Positions 22,200 to 33,480 of a DNA stretch of 64,000 bases are shown piece by piece. A program made the translations under genes and the position numbers. Under the pieces are notes generated by a model. That model worked only from the letters and a program-made list of their open reading frames with translations, did no database searches and was not told the DNA's origin. The stretch is from Alviniconcha marisindica (lineage: Eukaryota > Mollusca > Gastropoda > Provannidae). How positions within the stretch are numbered: the first letter of the stretch is position 1; every line of letters begins with the position of its first letter. The stretch is taken from the NCBI GenBank assembly GCA_018857735.1, contig JABMCL010000767.1, forward strand, positions 742,501-806,500. The letters run 5' to 3'.

Positions 22200-23810
22200 A
22201 TGAGACAGAGTACTTCATCTGTTCCAGAAAACGTCTTTCAACCCAGCCGAAAACGTGCGAGACAGGGGACCGCTGTGAAGGACGCTTGGAAAGCCGCCAA
22301 AAACAAGAAGCTAAGGATGGAGGGGAAAGCATATACCGGAACCAAGAGGGATCCAACAGGAAAAAGACAACCAACAGAGAAAGATTGCCGGAAACAAGGA
22401 CCAGCATGCCGCTCACCTTTCTGCACTAAGTCATCATACCAGCGATGCCAGGAACTTAAAGAGGAGGACAGAGCAGACATTGTGCCACCCAAATACTCCA
22501 AAAAGACAGCTAAGACTAAGCGAACAGGAACCTTTATTTACCACCTTCGAGTCAGAGGAGACAAACTTCAAGTTTGCAAGACCATGTTCATGAACACACT
22601 GGGCATAGGAGAATGGTGTGTGCGGGACTGGGTGTTGACATCTGTGAGGGTTCATGGCCCTTGTCAAGAAAACAACACAGGAATACAGGCGCTGACAAGA
22701 CAGAGCAGGTCCTGATAGCGAGAGAGTTTCTAGAATCATTGGCCATACTGCCCTCACACTATTGCCGAAAGGATTCGCAGAAATTGTACTTGAAACTGTG
22801 ATTACTTCACGCACACATTTGAACAAAGTGTTTCAAGAGTACTGCGATTCCAAAGGAAAACTCAGAGTGTCCAGAAGAAGTTTTACTCAAGGAAATGAAG
22901 ATGCAAAACATTGCCATATACAAACCAAAAAAGATCAGTGCAATGTGTGTCTTGGACATAAATATGGCACTGTCTCCGAACAGGACTTCAGGGAGCATGA
23001 AAAGAGAAAAGAAGAGTCAAGATAGGAAAAGAATGATAAATGGGAGGCCGAAGGAAACGATAACATCATAGTTCTCACCATGGACCTTCAGGAGGTCCTG
23101 TTGGCTCCACGTGTATTTGCAAATGCAAATTACTACAAAACCAAGCTTACTTCTGGCATGAGGTGAACGGTGACTTGAAGAGCAGCAACTTTGCATCATG
23201 CATTTTGGATCATCTAGAGTCAGTGGTGGATGATTTTGTCAGCACAGTCATTCTGTACAGCGACGGGTGCTGCTATCAGAATCGTAATGTTACCCTGTCC
23301 AATGCCCTCATTCACTTTGCTGTGAGCCGAAGGAAGACCATCTTTCAGAAATGTCTTGAAAAGGGGCCCACCTGGATGGAGGTTGACTCTGTACACTCTG
23401 CCATTGAAGGCAAACTCAGGGGGCGCCAGATATTTTGGCCAGCCGAGTACATTGATGTCATAACTGCCGCAAGAAGAGACCTTCCTTATGAAGTCAAACA
23501 AATGGACCACACTTTCTTCAGAGACTTCTCCAAGCTGAATTATTTAAGCAGCATTCGCCCAGGCAGCAGTGCTGGAGATCCTCAAGTTGTGGACCTGCGG
23601 TGTCTGCAATACCTCCCAGATGGTTCGATGAGCTACAAGATCAACTATACTGACCAGTGGCGACCCCTACCACACAGACGGAGAAAGGACAAAGCTGATG
23701 ACAACACGATCACCAAGATGTACAAGGCACCCATGCGCATCACGAGCACCAAGTGGAAGCATCTTCAGCAGCTGAAGAAAGTACTGCCCAGGCTACCATC
23801 ACTTTTATGA
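22200..23810 (+). pseudogene. Broken DDE-type transposase
   Basis: Pieces lie in three frames. Positions 22200-22715 give a basic region and the segment VCKTMFMNTLGIGEW. Positions 22729-23025 give LPSHYCRKDSQKLYLKL and a CxxC segment, KDQCNVCLGHKYG. Positions 23041-23160 give TMDLQEVLLAPRVF and YYKTKL. Positions 23163-23810 give VILYSDGCCYQNRNVTLSNA and VDSVHSAIEGKL. The acidic residues in TMDLQ, YSDG and HSAIE are the likely catalytic DDE set. Between YYKTKL and FWHEVNGDLKSS about 20 residues expected for the family are missing and the frame shifts, so this copy cannot make an intact enzyme. A tail of about 75 residues with SIRPGS and DLRCLQYLPDGS follows. Confidence 0.75.
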
Positions 23811-24790
23811 TGCACTGCCTCATGGAGACTAGATACTGAACACAGGAACCTCGTCAGTTCTGATTCCACGGCAGGCACCACTGGACATCAAAGGAACATG
23901 CTCAGCAGTCTAAGGATTAGAACTTGGTGTTATCACATGACTAAATGTAATCGGACAGTGCCTCTCTGAGTTTATTGTAGCAGGTCAAGTCAGTCTGATA
24001 CCTCGGTCAAAGGTATCGTTTTGAACTCACACCGTTAGCAGTATTTCTGACATCAACTTCAAGAGGCCTCGACATTATAGACAGTTCCAGACGAAAGTCT
24101 ACATTAGTACATAAAGATAATCAGCTTCTTTGCTTTGAAACGAACATAATTTATTTTGTTTGGACACTACAGTCATAAACCAGACAGGGCATACTGTTTC
24201 AAATTTGTTTAATTTTGCTTACAATTTGTTGTTTTTTATTGCTAGAAAGCGACCAGTAGTTGTAGAGTGTCCCTTTTATTTTTGAACTAAGTGTTCTATG
24301 GAATGTTTTTGCTTTCCTTTGACTATTAATTTCCATTAATAACAATATTTTCTAAAAGTAAAATCATTGTATATCCTCAATTTGGACCAATTGTTTAGTA
24401 CAAAAACCACGTGTCTACCTTTTGTAGCAAAAAATCATGCCTAATTAATATTGTTTTGATGTGAAATCATACAACAGACGTTTATTCTTGCAACTGCACT
24501 TTTATCAAAGAATCTGGTTGTTTTGACTACATCTGATCATTCAAATGGTATGTTCTGATTATGTGATAAATCCTTGTAATTCTTCATCATGGATCAGGTG
24601 TTAAGGATAAAAAGCACGTATCTTCACATTCCAGCAAAAATCGTTCATAACTTACTCTTTTCCTCCAAGAAAAATCATAACAACAAACGTAAGTACTTAC
24701 GATTGTGCATGTGTTAAAAACTTGATATGTTTCAATTAAAACTGAATTTTTAAAACATTGTTTTGTGTTTTTCTCAAAACTGGAAAAACT

Positions 24791-24818
24791 GAGTTACGAG
24801 GTTTTAAACAGTCACCGA
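24791..24818 (-). repeat. Right terminal inverted repeat
   Basis: It reads gagttacgaggttttaaaca then gtcaccga, the inverse of the left end with two mismatches. Beyond it lie two direct copies of a gatgaagacctggacatgta unit. Confidence 0.8.
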
Positions 24819-25265
24819 TGATATGCAGACATGTGATCTTGATGAAGACCTGGACATGTACTATAATTATGTAGACATGTGACCTTGATGAAGACCTGGA
24901 CATGTATTATATGTAGCCCCCCACCCCACCCAACTTCATTACTGGGGCTGTAATGAAGGGAGTTGGTTTTGTCAGACCCGTGCACAGCGCAGAATCGTGT
25001 TGGGTTTCTGATGCAGCAGGTGAAAAAGTTGAGGCATTATTGCGCTGGACCCATTCATTCAATTTTCCATGACTGTAGAAAAACTGCATTCCTCAAGTGG
25101 CAAATTCATTTGCAATTTGCAATGACAATTGTCACATAATCCTGTTTGTGGCATGGGTGAGTATTCAAGGGAAATAACTGGTCTTTTCTCTGCAGGCTTA
25201 GAACTTGCCGTGTTGTTTAGCTGTGTCACCAAAAGCTAGATTTGTACCGTCATGCAAAACATCTA
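24819..25265. other. Unassigned sequence beside the transposon
   Basis: I see no gene. It contains two copies of the flanking unit and AT-rich sequence of no recognised type. Confidence 0.4.
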
Positions 25266-25500
25266 GTTTCCTTCTTATCTTGGTTACCGTCTTCAACTTC
25301 ACACACCCTCCTGCACTCTTGCTCCGCTTCTGATACCCTCAAACTCCAGACTCTTCCTACCACTTTTCGCTGTTGGTTCCCGCGCCTTTTCTGTCTTCGG
25401 CCCCTCTACATGGAATGTCCTCCCCTTCCTCTCCAACAGAAACCCTCTCTGGACTTCTCCGAGTCAAACCTCAAGACATTTCTTTTTCCAAAACAATAGT
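25266..25500 (+). mobile_element. LINE ORF2 C-terminal fragment
   Basis: The translation contains RAFSVFGPSTWNVLP, then in the next frame LPLQQKPSLDFSESNLKTFLF. This is the familiar tail of Jockey/CR1-like non-LTR retrotransposon ORF2 proteins (a FSVxxPxxWNxLP motif, then a SLxxFKxxLKTxLF motif). The frame changes near 25420 and no reverse transcriptase domain is present upstream, so this is a 5'-truncated, dead copy. Confidence 0.6.
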
Positions 25501-26430
25501 CCTGCCATGTTTTCCGCTCCATACTGCTCCATTTCGTCTTTCTTTGTTGACTACATCGTGTGTACATTTTGCATAGTCAGTATACTCTTGTGTACGGGTG
25601 CCTGTGCGTGCATGTATGTGCAGACAAGATTTTGCACTCCATAAATACTTTAATTATTACACAACAGTATTCAGCCCTGAAAAACAACAACACCTGAACA
25701 CAGACAGCTCGATGTGAGGAAGAGACGGAACACAGTTTTAAATATTTGTTATTATGTTATATAATAGTATGTATTAACAGATGGCAGGTGCCTATGTTGC
25801 TAGCAAAAAAGAAAAAAGAAAGAAAGAAGAAAATAACTAAATAGAAAGAAAAGAAAAAATCATCAACATCAACTGGATGAAAATCAGAGAAAGATCATGG
25901 ACATGTCTATCACGACAATGATGTCTTCATGACACTGTGATCAGTGTGGCATGTCACCACGGCACCGTGTGAGCCCAACCAAAACTTTCCGTTGTAACAT
26001 ACTGCTTCCTTCTCCCGCACACAGACGGAAAGCAGCCGACACAGTCATCGACCCATGGTGCCGGTGAGTTGTTCCAGAGAAAGGGCACCCCATCCATTTC
26101 ACCCTGTTGGTGTAGCTTTCAGCTGACAGAACGGCACACTGTACTTCACAGAGGAAAGAAAACGGTAAATACGAGGCCACATAAATAGAAGTATGACCAG
26201 TTGACCCAAATGAATCACAATAAATAAATAAATAAGCAAAGCTGAAATCATCCCCAAACAAGCTCCACTGTAGTTGGGGTTACTGGAACAGTGCTAGTTC
26301 ACGCCCGAGCTGAAGCGGCAGGTTTTCAGACCTGCCTGTTAGCATCCTACAGTCAACACACTGAAACCAGATTCCAGATAACTTTATTATCTCATCAAAG
26401 AAATTAAACCTCTCCAGCATGTTCAACAGA
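25501..26430. other. Unassigned sequence, possible PPP1R35 3' end
   Basis: I see no coding exon. An A-rich tract lies at 25803-25862. Position 26274 onward has a short inverted phrase, ggcaggttttcagacctgcc. The phrase aactttattatctc (about 26378-26391) contains AATAAA on the minus strand and could be the poly(A) signal of PPP1R35, which would put the two arrays between 26440 and 28045 in its 3' UTR. Confidence 0.35.
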
Positions 26431-26435
26431 CCAGT

Positions 26436-26845
26436 GTGTCCCAGTTGAAAGACAAACTAGACCAGCATGGCCATGCCATTAGACTGCAACTAGACCAACA
26501 TGACCTGGTCAATATACTGAAACTAGACCAGCATGGCCTGGTCAATAGACTGAAAGTAGACCAGCATGGCCTGGTCAATAGACTGAAAGTAGACCAGCAT
26601 GGCCTGGTCAATAGACTGAAAGTAGACCAGCATGGCCCAGCCAACAAGCTGGAACGAGACCAGCTTAGGCCCCAGAAAAAGGATGAAACTTGAGCAGCAT
26701 GGTCCTGTCAACAGACTAAAACTAGACCATCATGGCCCAGTCAACAGGCTGGAAATAGACCAACATAAGCCAGCAAAAAGGCTCAAACTAGACCACCATG
26801 TCCCCGTCAACACTCAGCCACGGTGGCAATGTAAGCGCTAACTAG
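26436..26845. repeat. 33-bp minisatellite, about 11 copies
   Basis: The unit is tagaccagcatggcctggtc followed by aatagactgaaag. Copies at the right end are increasingly diverged. Open on both strands, but the encoded peptides are repetitive and not considered genes. Confidence 0.85.
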
Positions 26846-26984
26846 ACCAGCATGCCCTGAGTGAACAATTCAGCCATTATGTATGTATACAGAAATTGAT
26901 TAAAATTAAATAAGTAGTAGACCAGCAGATGTCCCAGTCAACTCATCTGTTCTCAGTCCTAGATCTGCAGGACAGATTTGAAAG

Positions 26985-28048
26985 TCAGTCACATTGTTGC
27001 ATGATTCCCTGTACAGTGTTGCATGATTCCCTGTACAGTTTTGAAAGTCAGCCATGTTGTTGCATGATTCCCTGTACAGTTTTGAAAGTCAGCCACATTG
27101 TTGCATGATGCCCTGTACAGTGTTGCATTATTCCCTGTACAGTTTTACAGTTTTGAAAGTCAGCCACTTGTTGCATGATGTCCTGTACAGTTTTCAAAGT
27201 CAGCCACGTTGTTGCATGATGTCCTGTACAGTTTTCAAAGTCAGCCAGTTGGCATGTGTCGTACATTAAAGCGCATTTGATGTCCTGTACAGTTTTCAAA
27301 GTCAGCCATGTTGTTGCATGATTCCCTGTACAGTTTTGAAAGTCAGCCATGTTGTTGCATGATTCCCTGTACAGTTTTCAAAGTCAGCCATGTTGTTGCA
27401 TGATTGTCAGCCTTTTTACAGTTTTAAAGTCAGCAGCATTGTTGCATGATTCCCTGTACAGTTTTCAAAGTCAGCCACGTTGTTGCATGATGTCCTGTAC
27501 AGTTTTCAAAGTCAGCCATGTTGTTGCATGATGTCCTGTACAGTTTTGAAAGTCAGCCATGTTGTTGCATGATGTCCTGTACAGTTTTTAAAGTCAGCCA
27601 CATTGTTGTTCGATGTCCTGTACAGTTTTCAAACTCAAAGTCAGCCACACTGTTGCATGATGTCCTGTACAGTTTTGAAAGTCAGCCACACTGTTGCAAG
27701 ATGTCCTGTACCGTTTTTAAAGTCAGCCACATTGTTGTTGATGTCCTGTACAGTTTTCAAACTAAGTCAGCCACGTTGTTGCATGATTCCTGTCAGTTTT
27801 CAAAGTCAGCTACACTGATGCTCGATGTCCTGTAGAGTTTTGAAAGTCAGCCACGTTGTTGCATGATGTCCTGTACAGTTTTCAAAGTAAGCCACATTGT
27901 TGTTCGATGTCCTGTACAGTTTTCAAAGTCAGCCACATTGTTGCATGATATCCTGTGCAGTTTTCAAAGTCAGCCACACTGATGCTCGATGTCCTGTAGA
28001 GTTTTGAAAGTCAGCCACGTTGTTGCATGATGTCCTGTGCAGAGCGAA
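26985..28048. repeat. About 41-bp minisatellite, about 25 copies
   Basis: The unit is gttgcatgatgtcctgtaca, then gttttcaaagtcagccac. It ends about 20 bp below the PPP1R35 stop codon, so it would lie in that gene's 3' UTR or just beyond it. Read on the minus strand each unit has ctgtacag|gacatc, an acceptor-like site. Confidence 0.9.
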
Positions 28049-28067
28049 CTGGCCCAGCATGCCCCAG

Positions 28068-28277
28068 TCAACCGATTGGTTTTGATGGCTGCACTGAGTT
28101 GTCAGTCAAGCCATCCCAGGCACGATTATGGCGATACAAGTCAAAGGCCAGGAAGGGGTTGGCGCTTGAAAGGCTCTCTGTGACGGGCTGAATTCCAGTC
28201 AGTGTCAAGTCGGGTAACTCTGCCTGCAGGTGAGGGGTGAAGAACTCCATGAGGTCGGGTTCGCGACCCACCACTAT
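28068..28277 (-). CDS. PPP1R35 last exon
   Basis: The acceptor is ggcttttcag on the minus strand at 28278-28287. The exon is 70 codons including TGA and is in phase 0 with exon 3. It encodes IVVGREPDLMEFFTPHLQAE and ends near RHNRAWDG, the conserved C-terminal block of the family, plus a 13-residue tail. Confidence 0.75.
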   Translation of the reverse strand: MVVGREPDLMEFFTPHLQAELPDLTLTGIQPVTESLSSANPFLAFDLYRHNRAWDGLTDNSVQPSKPIG

Positions 28278-31200
28278 CTGAAAAGCCAGTTTACACTGAT
28301 TAGCTCGTTTTCCAATATTGAATAATTCATGTTCTTGCATCATCACATTATTATTCAACCATGCCCAGTCAGTCTGTTAAAACTATGGAATGGGAAATAA
28401 ATAAAAGCACAACGCTTCAATCAAAACTGAACAAAGACACAAAGTCAAAGAATTGCTTACTTTCACAAGCACAAAATATTTTTGAAAGACATGCAACTTA
28501 CAGTTTAAAATGGTTGATACTCCTGTAACATAAAGAGACTGGGTCACACTCACAGTCACCGAAAATGGTATCGCTGAGTCAAGCTGACAGAAGACTGCCA
28601 CCATGACAACACGATCACACTGATATTGGGACTCTATGATAGTTCAGAAAATGCACACATTAATACCACACTGATGTTATTGAAATAATTTGATTAAAAC
28701 CATTAAATGCAGACATTAATATCACACTGATGTTGTGATAATCTGATACAACGATAGTCCACAAAATGCAGGCAGTAATGGTGCACTGATATTGTGACAA
28801 TCTGATAGTTCTAAGTTCAGAAAATGCACACTAAAATGATTAAAAGCTTGTGACACAGCCACCCAGCAGACCAAAATAACAGTGATCAGGACAGAATAAA
28901 AATGGGAGCAAACACACTACATCAACTTGCATTTTCCAGCCAAGTTAGAAACAGAAGGGATCCAGTGACATGTAAGTTGTTTTGCAATATCTACTCCTCC
29001 CCAGAGAGGTAAAGTTCCCCTCTGCTGAAAATCCAACACTCATCTCGAGATGAGTCCTAAGCACTTCTCAATGGCAACTATCACTATTGCTAGCTTCGGA
29101 GCAGACCCACTGTGCTCTGGTAGTATGTGATTCTGAAGGAGTGAATGTAGCTCTACGCAGCGCATTCTGAATAGCCACCAAAGTGGGGTTCACTGCTGTT
29201 TAGTTGTTACCCGGCCAGTGCCATGTGAAACTGCTGCCGTCTCAACGCACGTTGTGTGTACAACATACAACCATGCGCTGGTTGACAGTGTCACTTTATT
29301 CAAAGCCACATGTAAATATGTAGGCTGCATGTGTCTTTAGCTATAACTGGCCATGTGAACTTTTGGCAGAATGACTGGAAATGAATCTTTTATATATATG
29401 TGCTACTGCAGTAACACAGGTGGAATGGATACCGAATTAGGAGTCAGCACAGAAAATAACCCTGAAGAAGAAATTTCTCCCATTGCTCCAGACCGGACTT
29501 GAACCCAAGACCTTTTGACCATGAGCCTGTTGCTCAACAACTGAGCTATTGACGCTCCCCATGTAGGTCAGAATACTGCTTCATACGCTTCTACCTCTGC
29601 TCCAGTGGCAGCGCCAGGCCTTTTGATTTATTGGAGTGATTTATACCTTTTAGGCTCAATCAAAATCACTTATTACATCCCTAATCCTCTTCCAAAGTGA
29701 ACTGACATTAAAAAAAAAGTTTTTTAAATGTCATGACAGTGACCCATTCTGCCATTCTGATACAAGTTTGAAATTTGAATTTTGATGGCTCATGTTTCAC
29801 CCTCATAAACATGTGATCTTTGTAGTTGATTGGGCGGGGAATTCTCTCTCTCCCCACCAACCTCTCTCTCTCACACACGCTCTCTCCGTTGTCATGGCTT
29901 ATCATACTTTGGCTGGAGCTGGTTTAGAAGCCGGGGCTCGAAGAGTGATCCCCCTTTCCACATTGTGACAAAGGTCGTGGAGAGGCACGTCAAGGTCAAC
30001 CAGGCCTGTGTACAGCCCCGACTGTAGGTTCACATTCACCTTGGAGGACGCCTGCAACACAGACACTGGCATCAACACCCAGCTGACTACAGAGAGAAAT
30101 GATTAAAACCAGCAGATACTGGGCATCAAGTGATCAACACGCAACTGACTACAGAGAGAAATTAAAACCAGCAGACATTGGCATCAAGTGATCAACACGC
30201 AACTGACTACAGAGAAAAATTAAAACCAGCAGACACTGGCATCAACACCCAGCTGACTACAGAGAGAAATTAAACGTTTAAACCAGCAGACACTGGCATC
30301 AAGTGATCAACACACAACTGACTACAGAGATAAATTAAACGTTTAAACCAGCAGACACTGGCATCAAGTGATCAACACACAACTGACTACAGACAGAAAC
30401 TAAATGATTAAAACAGAGTAAATCCAGCAAAGAAAAACAACAACAAAAAACACTGAACAGACAATCTCCACATTAGCACATTTTCAGTGTATGCCCATTT
30501 GATAATGCAATTTTTTTTTAATCAGTAAGTACCCACTTCCTTTTTTTCTTAGCCAATGAAAATCATGCTCTTTCAGGTACCTTGTTGACTGGACCAATGA
30601 TACTGTTTTGATACTATTGACACTGTACCTCCTTTTTCTCTTATTTTCTTGTTTCTTACTCTTAGTCAATACCACTGCTCACACAATGATGTTTGTTTTC
30701 AAAGCTTTCAAAGTAGCGACCACAGTGAAGAGTGTAGTCTGAGACAGAGTGGAAGCAGAGAATAGCAACTGTCATTATCCTCTGCCTGAAGTGTTGGTCT
30801 GGGGCGAAACAACGTTTAACACCAATAACACACACTGACTGCCTCAAAAAGAAATGAATGGGACATCTGTTCATCATCTGCAACAATCAGACATTTCTGG
30901 CTGCTCGGTGGTCTGTGATCAATGCCTGATGCCAAAGTACATCGCTGAATCAGCTATGGAGACTAATACCGTAATAGTAAAAGATAGTACCAAAAGTACC
31001 CTCCCAACTTTCACCATGTCACCAAAATACATTTACAAAGAAACGACAACAGCCCAAACAAACCTTTTCCTGAATTTGTGTCCTCTTTCCCTCCAAAGTT
31101 CTTCAGTGTCTCGGACACAGTGCCCCAGGCATCTGGTCGTCTGGCTTTCACACTCTTCAGCTCTTCGCTGATCTTCAGTGTGGAGTTGAATTCAGGCCGT

Positions 31201-32266
31201 GCAAGTGGATTCTCCAAATTTGAGTCATATTTGAGCCTCGCCTCATCGTCGTCATTGAAAGGGAAGACATAGCTATGAAGCTTGGGGCGATGAGGAGCCT
31301 CTCGGATGATCTTGACAGCTGTTTGAGGTTTTTCATCCTCGTGACACGTCAGATACTGAGGTCCTCCCACTGGTGTCAATCTGCAAGGACTTCCAGACGG
31401 AGACCGCCGAGGCCTGCTGGGACTGGGTGCTGGAGATGACTGACGTGATGATACCCGGCTGCGGACAGGGGAGCTGCTTGCGCTGCGGGCAGGGCTTCTG
31501 GAGCTGCTTCTGGCAGGAGAAGGATGCCTGAAAACCTCTTTGATTTCTGTATCTGATTCCCAAGTGTCAGTGTCATGGGAAGAACAGAGCATGACAGGGC
31601 TTGTGTCTGATTACTTTAGCAGTCACTGCTTTGCTCTGCTGCACTTGACTGTAGTCACTCGTTATTTTATTTGCTGACTGATCCACAGGCACAGGTGCTG
31701 TTACCTCTGCTGTCCACGCTGAATCTCTTTCCCGGAGCAGTTCCTGACAGCAGTGCATACGTACTGGGGGCAGGTCCTTTTGCATCTGCTTCTTGCTCAG
31801 TGTCGGCATAGAGCCCAGGCTGGTACAGTTTTTGACTTACTGCAGAAAAACTTCTTGGCTCACAGTCCTCCTCACACACACCTGTCCCCACATTAACACT
31901 GTCAGGGCAAGCGCCCTTTGAAGGAGGAGAGGTTCGTGTGCCTGGCGCGAATCGGACCCTTGGCCTCCCTTTGTGAACAGCGTCACCATCACCAGACACA
32001 GGCAGCTGTCCAGCGGCAGACTTATTCCCAGCCAAGCGGGCAAGTCCGAGACTCTTCTCTGGCGTCACCAGTAGCAGAGGGTCGGGTTGGAAGCTGGACA
32101 AAATTGCTGGAGTGTGAAAGGCTGATGGAGCTGGTGGTCTACGGAATGGTTCCACATCATCAATTTCCATGTTCTTGCTTCCATGGAACAAAGCAGCATG
32201 TGTATCAGACCAGGGAGCAAACTGATACTGAAGGGAAGCAGAGTCTGTTGACTGTGTGCCCTTCAT
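28068..32266 (-). CDS. PPP1R35 homologue, centrosomal PP1 regulatory subunit (whole gene)
   Basis: Minus-strand exons at 31705-32266, 31064-31606, 29908-30051 and 28068-28277 give a protein of roughly 480 residues. The C-terminal part follows the vertebrate PPP1R35 C-terminal domain: an EFNSTLKISEEL segment, then GLYTGLVDLDVPLHDLCHNV, then PDLMEFFTPHLQAELPDLTL and an LYRHNRAWDG end. Near residue 103 is RVRF, the RVxF motif that docks protein phosphatase 1, as in vertebrate PPP1R35. In vertebrates the protein acts at centrioles with rotatin in centriole elongation and centrosome conversion. This homologue is about twice the human length because of a Ser/Arg/Pro-rich insert. The phase between exons 2 and 3 does not close with the donor I prefer, so a small exon may be missing. 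Confidence 0.7.
28278..29907 (-). other. PPP1R35 intron 3
   Basis: It holds a degenerate repeat of about 75-80 bp (28610-28840, phrases like cacactgatgttat), a tRNA-derived SINE near 29400-29562, and GA-rich sequence near 29855. I find no exon in it. Confidence 0.55.
29400..29562 (-). mobile_element. tRNA-derived SINE
   Basis: On the minus strand the head carries both RNA polymerase III internal boxes: an A-box at 29538-29548 (tagctcagttg) and a B-box at 29495-29506 (gggttcaagtcc), spaced as in a tRNA. The acceptor stem does not pair and the T stem is weak, so it is not a functional tRNA gene. The unrelated 3' body toward 29400 fits a SINE. Its exact 3' end cannot be fixed. Confidence 0.6.
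29908..30051 (-). CDS. PPP1R35 exon 3
   Basis: Exactly 48 codons between gtgttgcag and CCAAA|gtatga on the minus strand, phase 0 at both ends. It encodes ASSKVNVNLQSGLYTGLVDL and then ERGITLRAPASKPAPAK, matching the LNVPRS..LYR.LVS..V region of the family. Confidence 0.75.
30052..30420. repeat. About 58-bp tandem repeat beside an acceptor, about 6 copies
   Basis: The unit contains atcaacacgcaactgactac, then agagagaaattaaaaccagc. It reaches to within about 20 bp of the exon-3 acceptor of PPP1R35, whose cagtgtctgtgttgcag resembles the cagtgtctgctgg of the unit. It carries no exon sequence. Confidence 0.8.
31064..31606 (-). CDS. PPP1R35 exon 2
   Basis: It starts after gtaatcag on the minus strand and joins exon 1 in phase, reading SRDTSPVMLCSSHDTDTWES. 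It carries the low-complexity block PSPARSSSRSPARSASSSPV, then PHRPKLHSYVFPFNDDDEAR and EFNSTLKISEELKSVKAR. The probable donor is AAAAG|gtttgt at about 31063, but that leaves phase 1 while exon 3 starts in phase 0. A donor further on (TTTTG|gtgaca, about 31018) would close the frame and add about 14 residues. Confidence 0.65.
31705..32266 (-). CDS. PPP1R35 exon 1 coding part
   Basis: The ATG at 32264-32266 opens MKGTQSTDSASLQYQFAPWS. RPRVRFAPGT near residues 101-110 contains the PP1-docking RVRF. The exon ends CAGAG|gtaaca, and the following intron is only 98 nt. A non-coding or short upstream exon is possible because no promoter features are seen directly before this ATG. Confidence 0.65.
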
Positions 32267-32654
32267 GTTTCAAAAATGTTAAACCATAAGATTGTTAAAC
32301 CTAATAAATTAGTGCAAGTCGCCAAGTGCAGTACAAATTCATGGTTGTGAATCAGTCTCTTGCAGACAGTACAGCTATAGATTGCACTTCAGCCACAGTT
32401 ACTGAGTGCAACCAATCACACAACGGCTAAGACTAAGAGTGAGAGTACGAACAAGACTACAGTTTGTACTTCAGTCTGTGTACACTGGAGCCAGAGGTCT
32501 GGGGTTCATCATTTCATGGAGATTCCTTCAGACAGGGTGTGTACGTCCAAGCCAGTCTGTGCATGGAACAGAAACACAAACAAAACAAAAGAAACCCTGT
32601 AAAAACTAAAATAATGGTGAAATCTTATAAATCATAATCAACAGGTGTTTTTCA

Positions 32655-32960
32655 TCAGGTAAAGGTGGTGATCACTACCCCACCATTATTATTGCAGACA
32701 TGGCTGACACTCACTTGCAAAATGGATCTCACAGTTCCAATTTCCACAGTGATCAACTCTTCAATCTGGCAGCTAAATAACTGATTCAGACTGTAAGTGT
32801 AATTACCATCTTTGAGATGATTAATTCATTATTAAATATTACTTGCTTCTTTTACTGATGTGTTGTTTTCCATCAGAACAGCCTCAGTTTTGCTTGTACT
32901 TGTAGCCATTCTGATTAAAAGCATCAGTGAACTGTGAAGGAAGCAAGTGCAAAGCACTCG
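32655..32960. repeat. Dispersed repeat copy A
   Basis: It shares gcaaaatggatct, cacagtgatcaa, and aacagcctcagttttg with copy B (33150-33480), and agtgatc, ctggcagcc and gcttc..cactga with copy C (48095-48370), in the same order. The family type is not recognised; no ORF is present. Confidence 0.55.
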
Positions 32961-33084
32961 TCACAATTACGGGAAAATTATTACTGAGTTAGTGAGTATA
33001 TGTATATATCACTATATATGGCAGCCAGATTGAAGCCTAGATCATTGCAGAATTGTGTGATCCATTTTATGATTGAGTGGTAAA

Positions 33085-33137
<53 letters not shown>

Positions 33138-33149
33138 CTCCACATTATT

Positions 33150-33480
33150 TGTCATCAGGGCAAAGGTGGAGATCAGGGCTCCCCTCATTTTTACGGCCGA
33201 CTCTCGGTAGTCTTAGTTGCAAAATGGATCTAACAACTCCACAGTGATCAATGCTTTGATCTCGTAGCCAAATAATCAATAATATTATTAGTGTGTTTAT
33301 GACAATTACTTCAGTTTCCAACCTTCACTGACGCCATATTTTGTGTGTGTGCCTACATGTGTGTGTGAAACAGCCTCAGTTTTGTTCAAGGCTGTTTGAC
33401 GGAATTGAAAAACAATACATCAGTGAATCATGAATCATAAATCAGTAAAGAATTGTGAGATCCATTTTGTGACTAATCAG
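33150..33480. repeat. Dispersed repeat copy B
   Basis: It begins catcagggcaaaggtggaga and runs through ttgcaaaatggatctaac, ccacagtgatcaatgctt and gaaacagcctcagttttgtt, ending gatccattttgtga. It parallels copy A over roughly 300 bp with a TG-tract insertion. Confidence 0.55.

Larger units (their letters stand above)
20119..24818 (+). mobile_element. 4.7-kb DNA transposon with TIRs, PHD finger and DDE transposase relic
   Basis: The 28-bp ends at 20119-20146 and 24791-24818 are inverted repeats matching at 26 of 28 positions, and each contains ttaaaacctcgtaactc. Subterminal similarity extends further (ttttgag on the left, ctcaaaac on the right). TTAA occurs at symmetric positions (20130-20133 and 24804-24807), so the true element could be TTAA-flanked with the outer 11 nt as host sequence. 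Alternatively the longer repeat is the true end. The element holds a PHD-finger ORF, a basic region and a broken DDE transposase typical of a family abundant in invertebrate genomes. I would consider Kolobok- or Sola-type superfamilies but cannot decide. A diverged left end of the same family lies at 9350. Confidence 0.8.

Noticed and set aside
25242..25499. 85-codon ORF as a host gene
   Set aside because: The C-terminal half is the tail of a LINE ORF2 protein after a frame change, and nothing else supports a gene.
29488..29560. Functional tRNA gene on the minus strand
   Set aside because: The A and B boxes are good, but the acceptor stem does not pair and the T stem has mismatches. A SINE head fits better.
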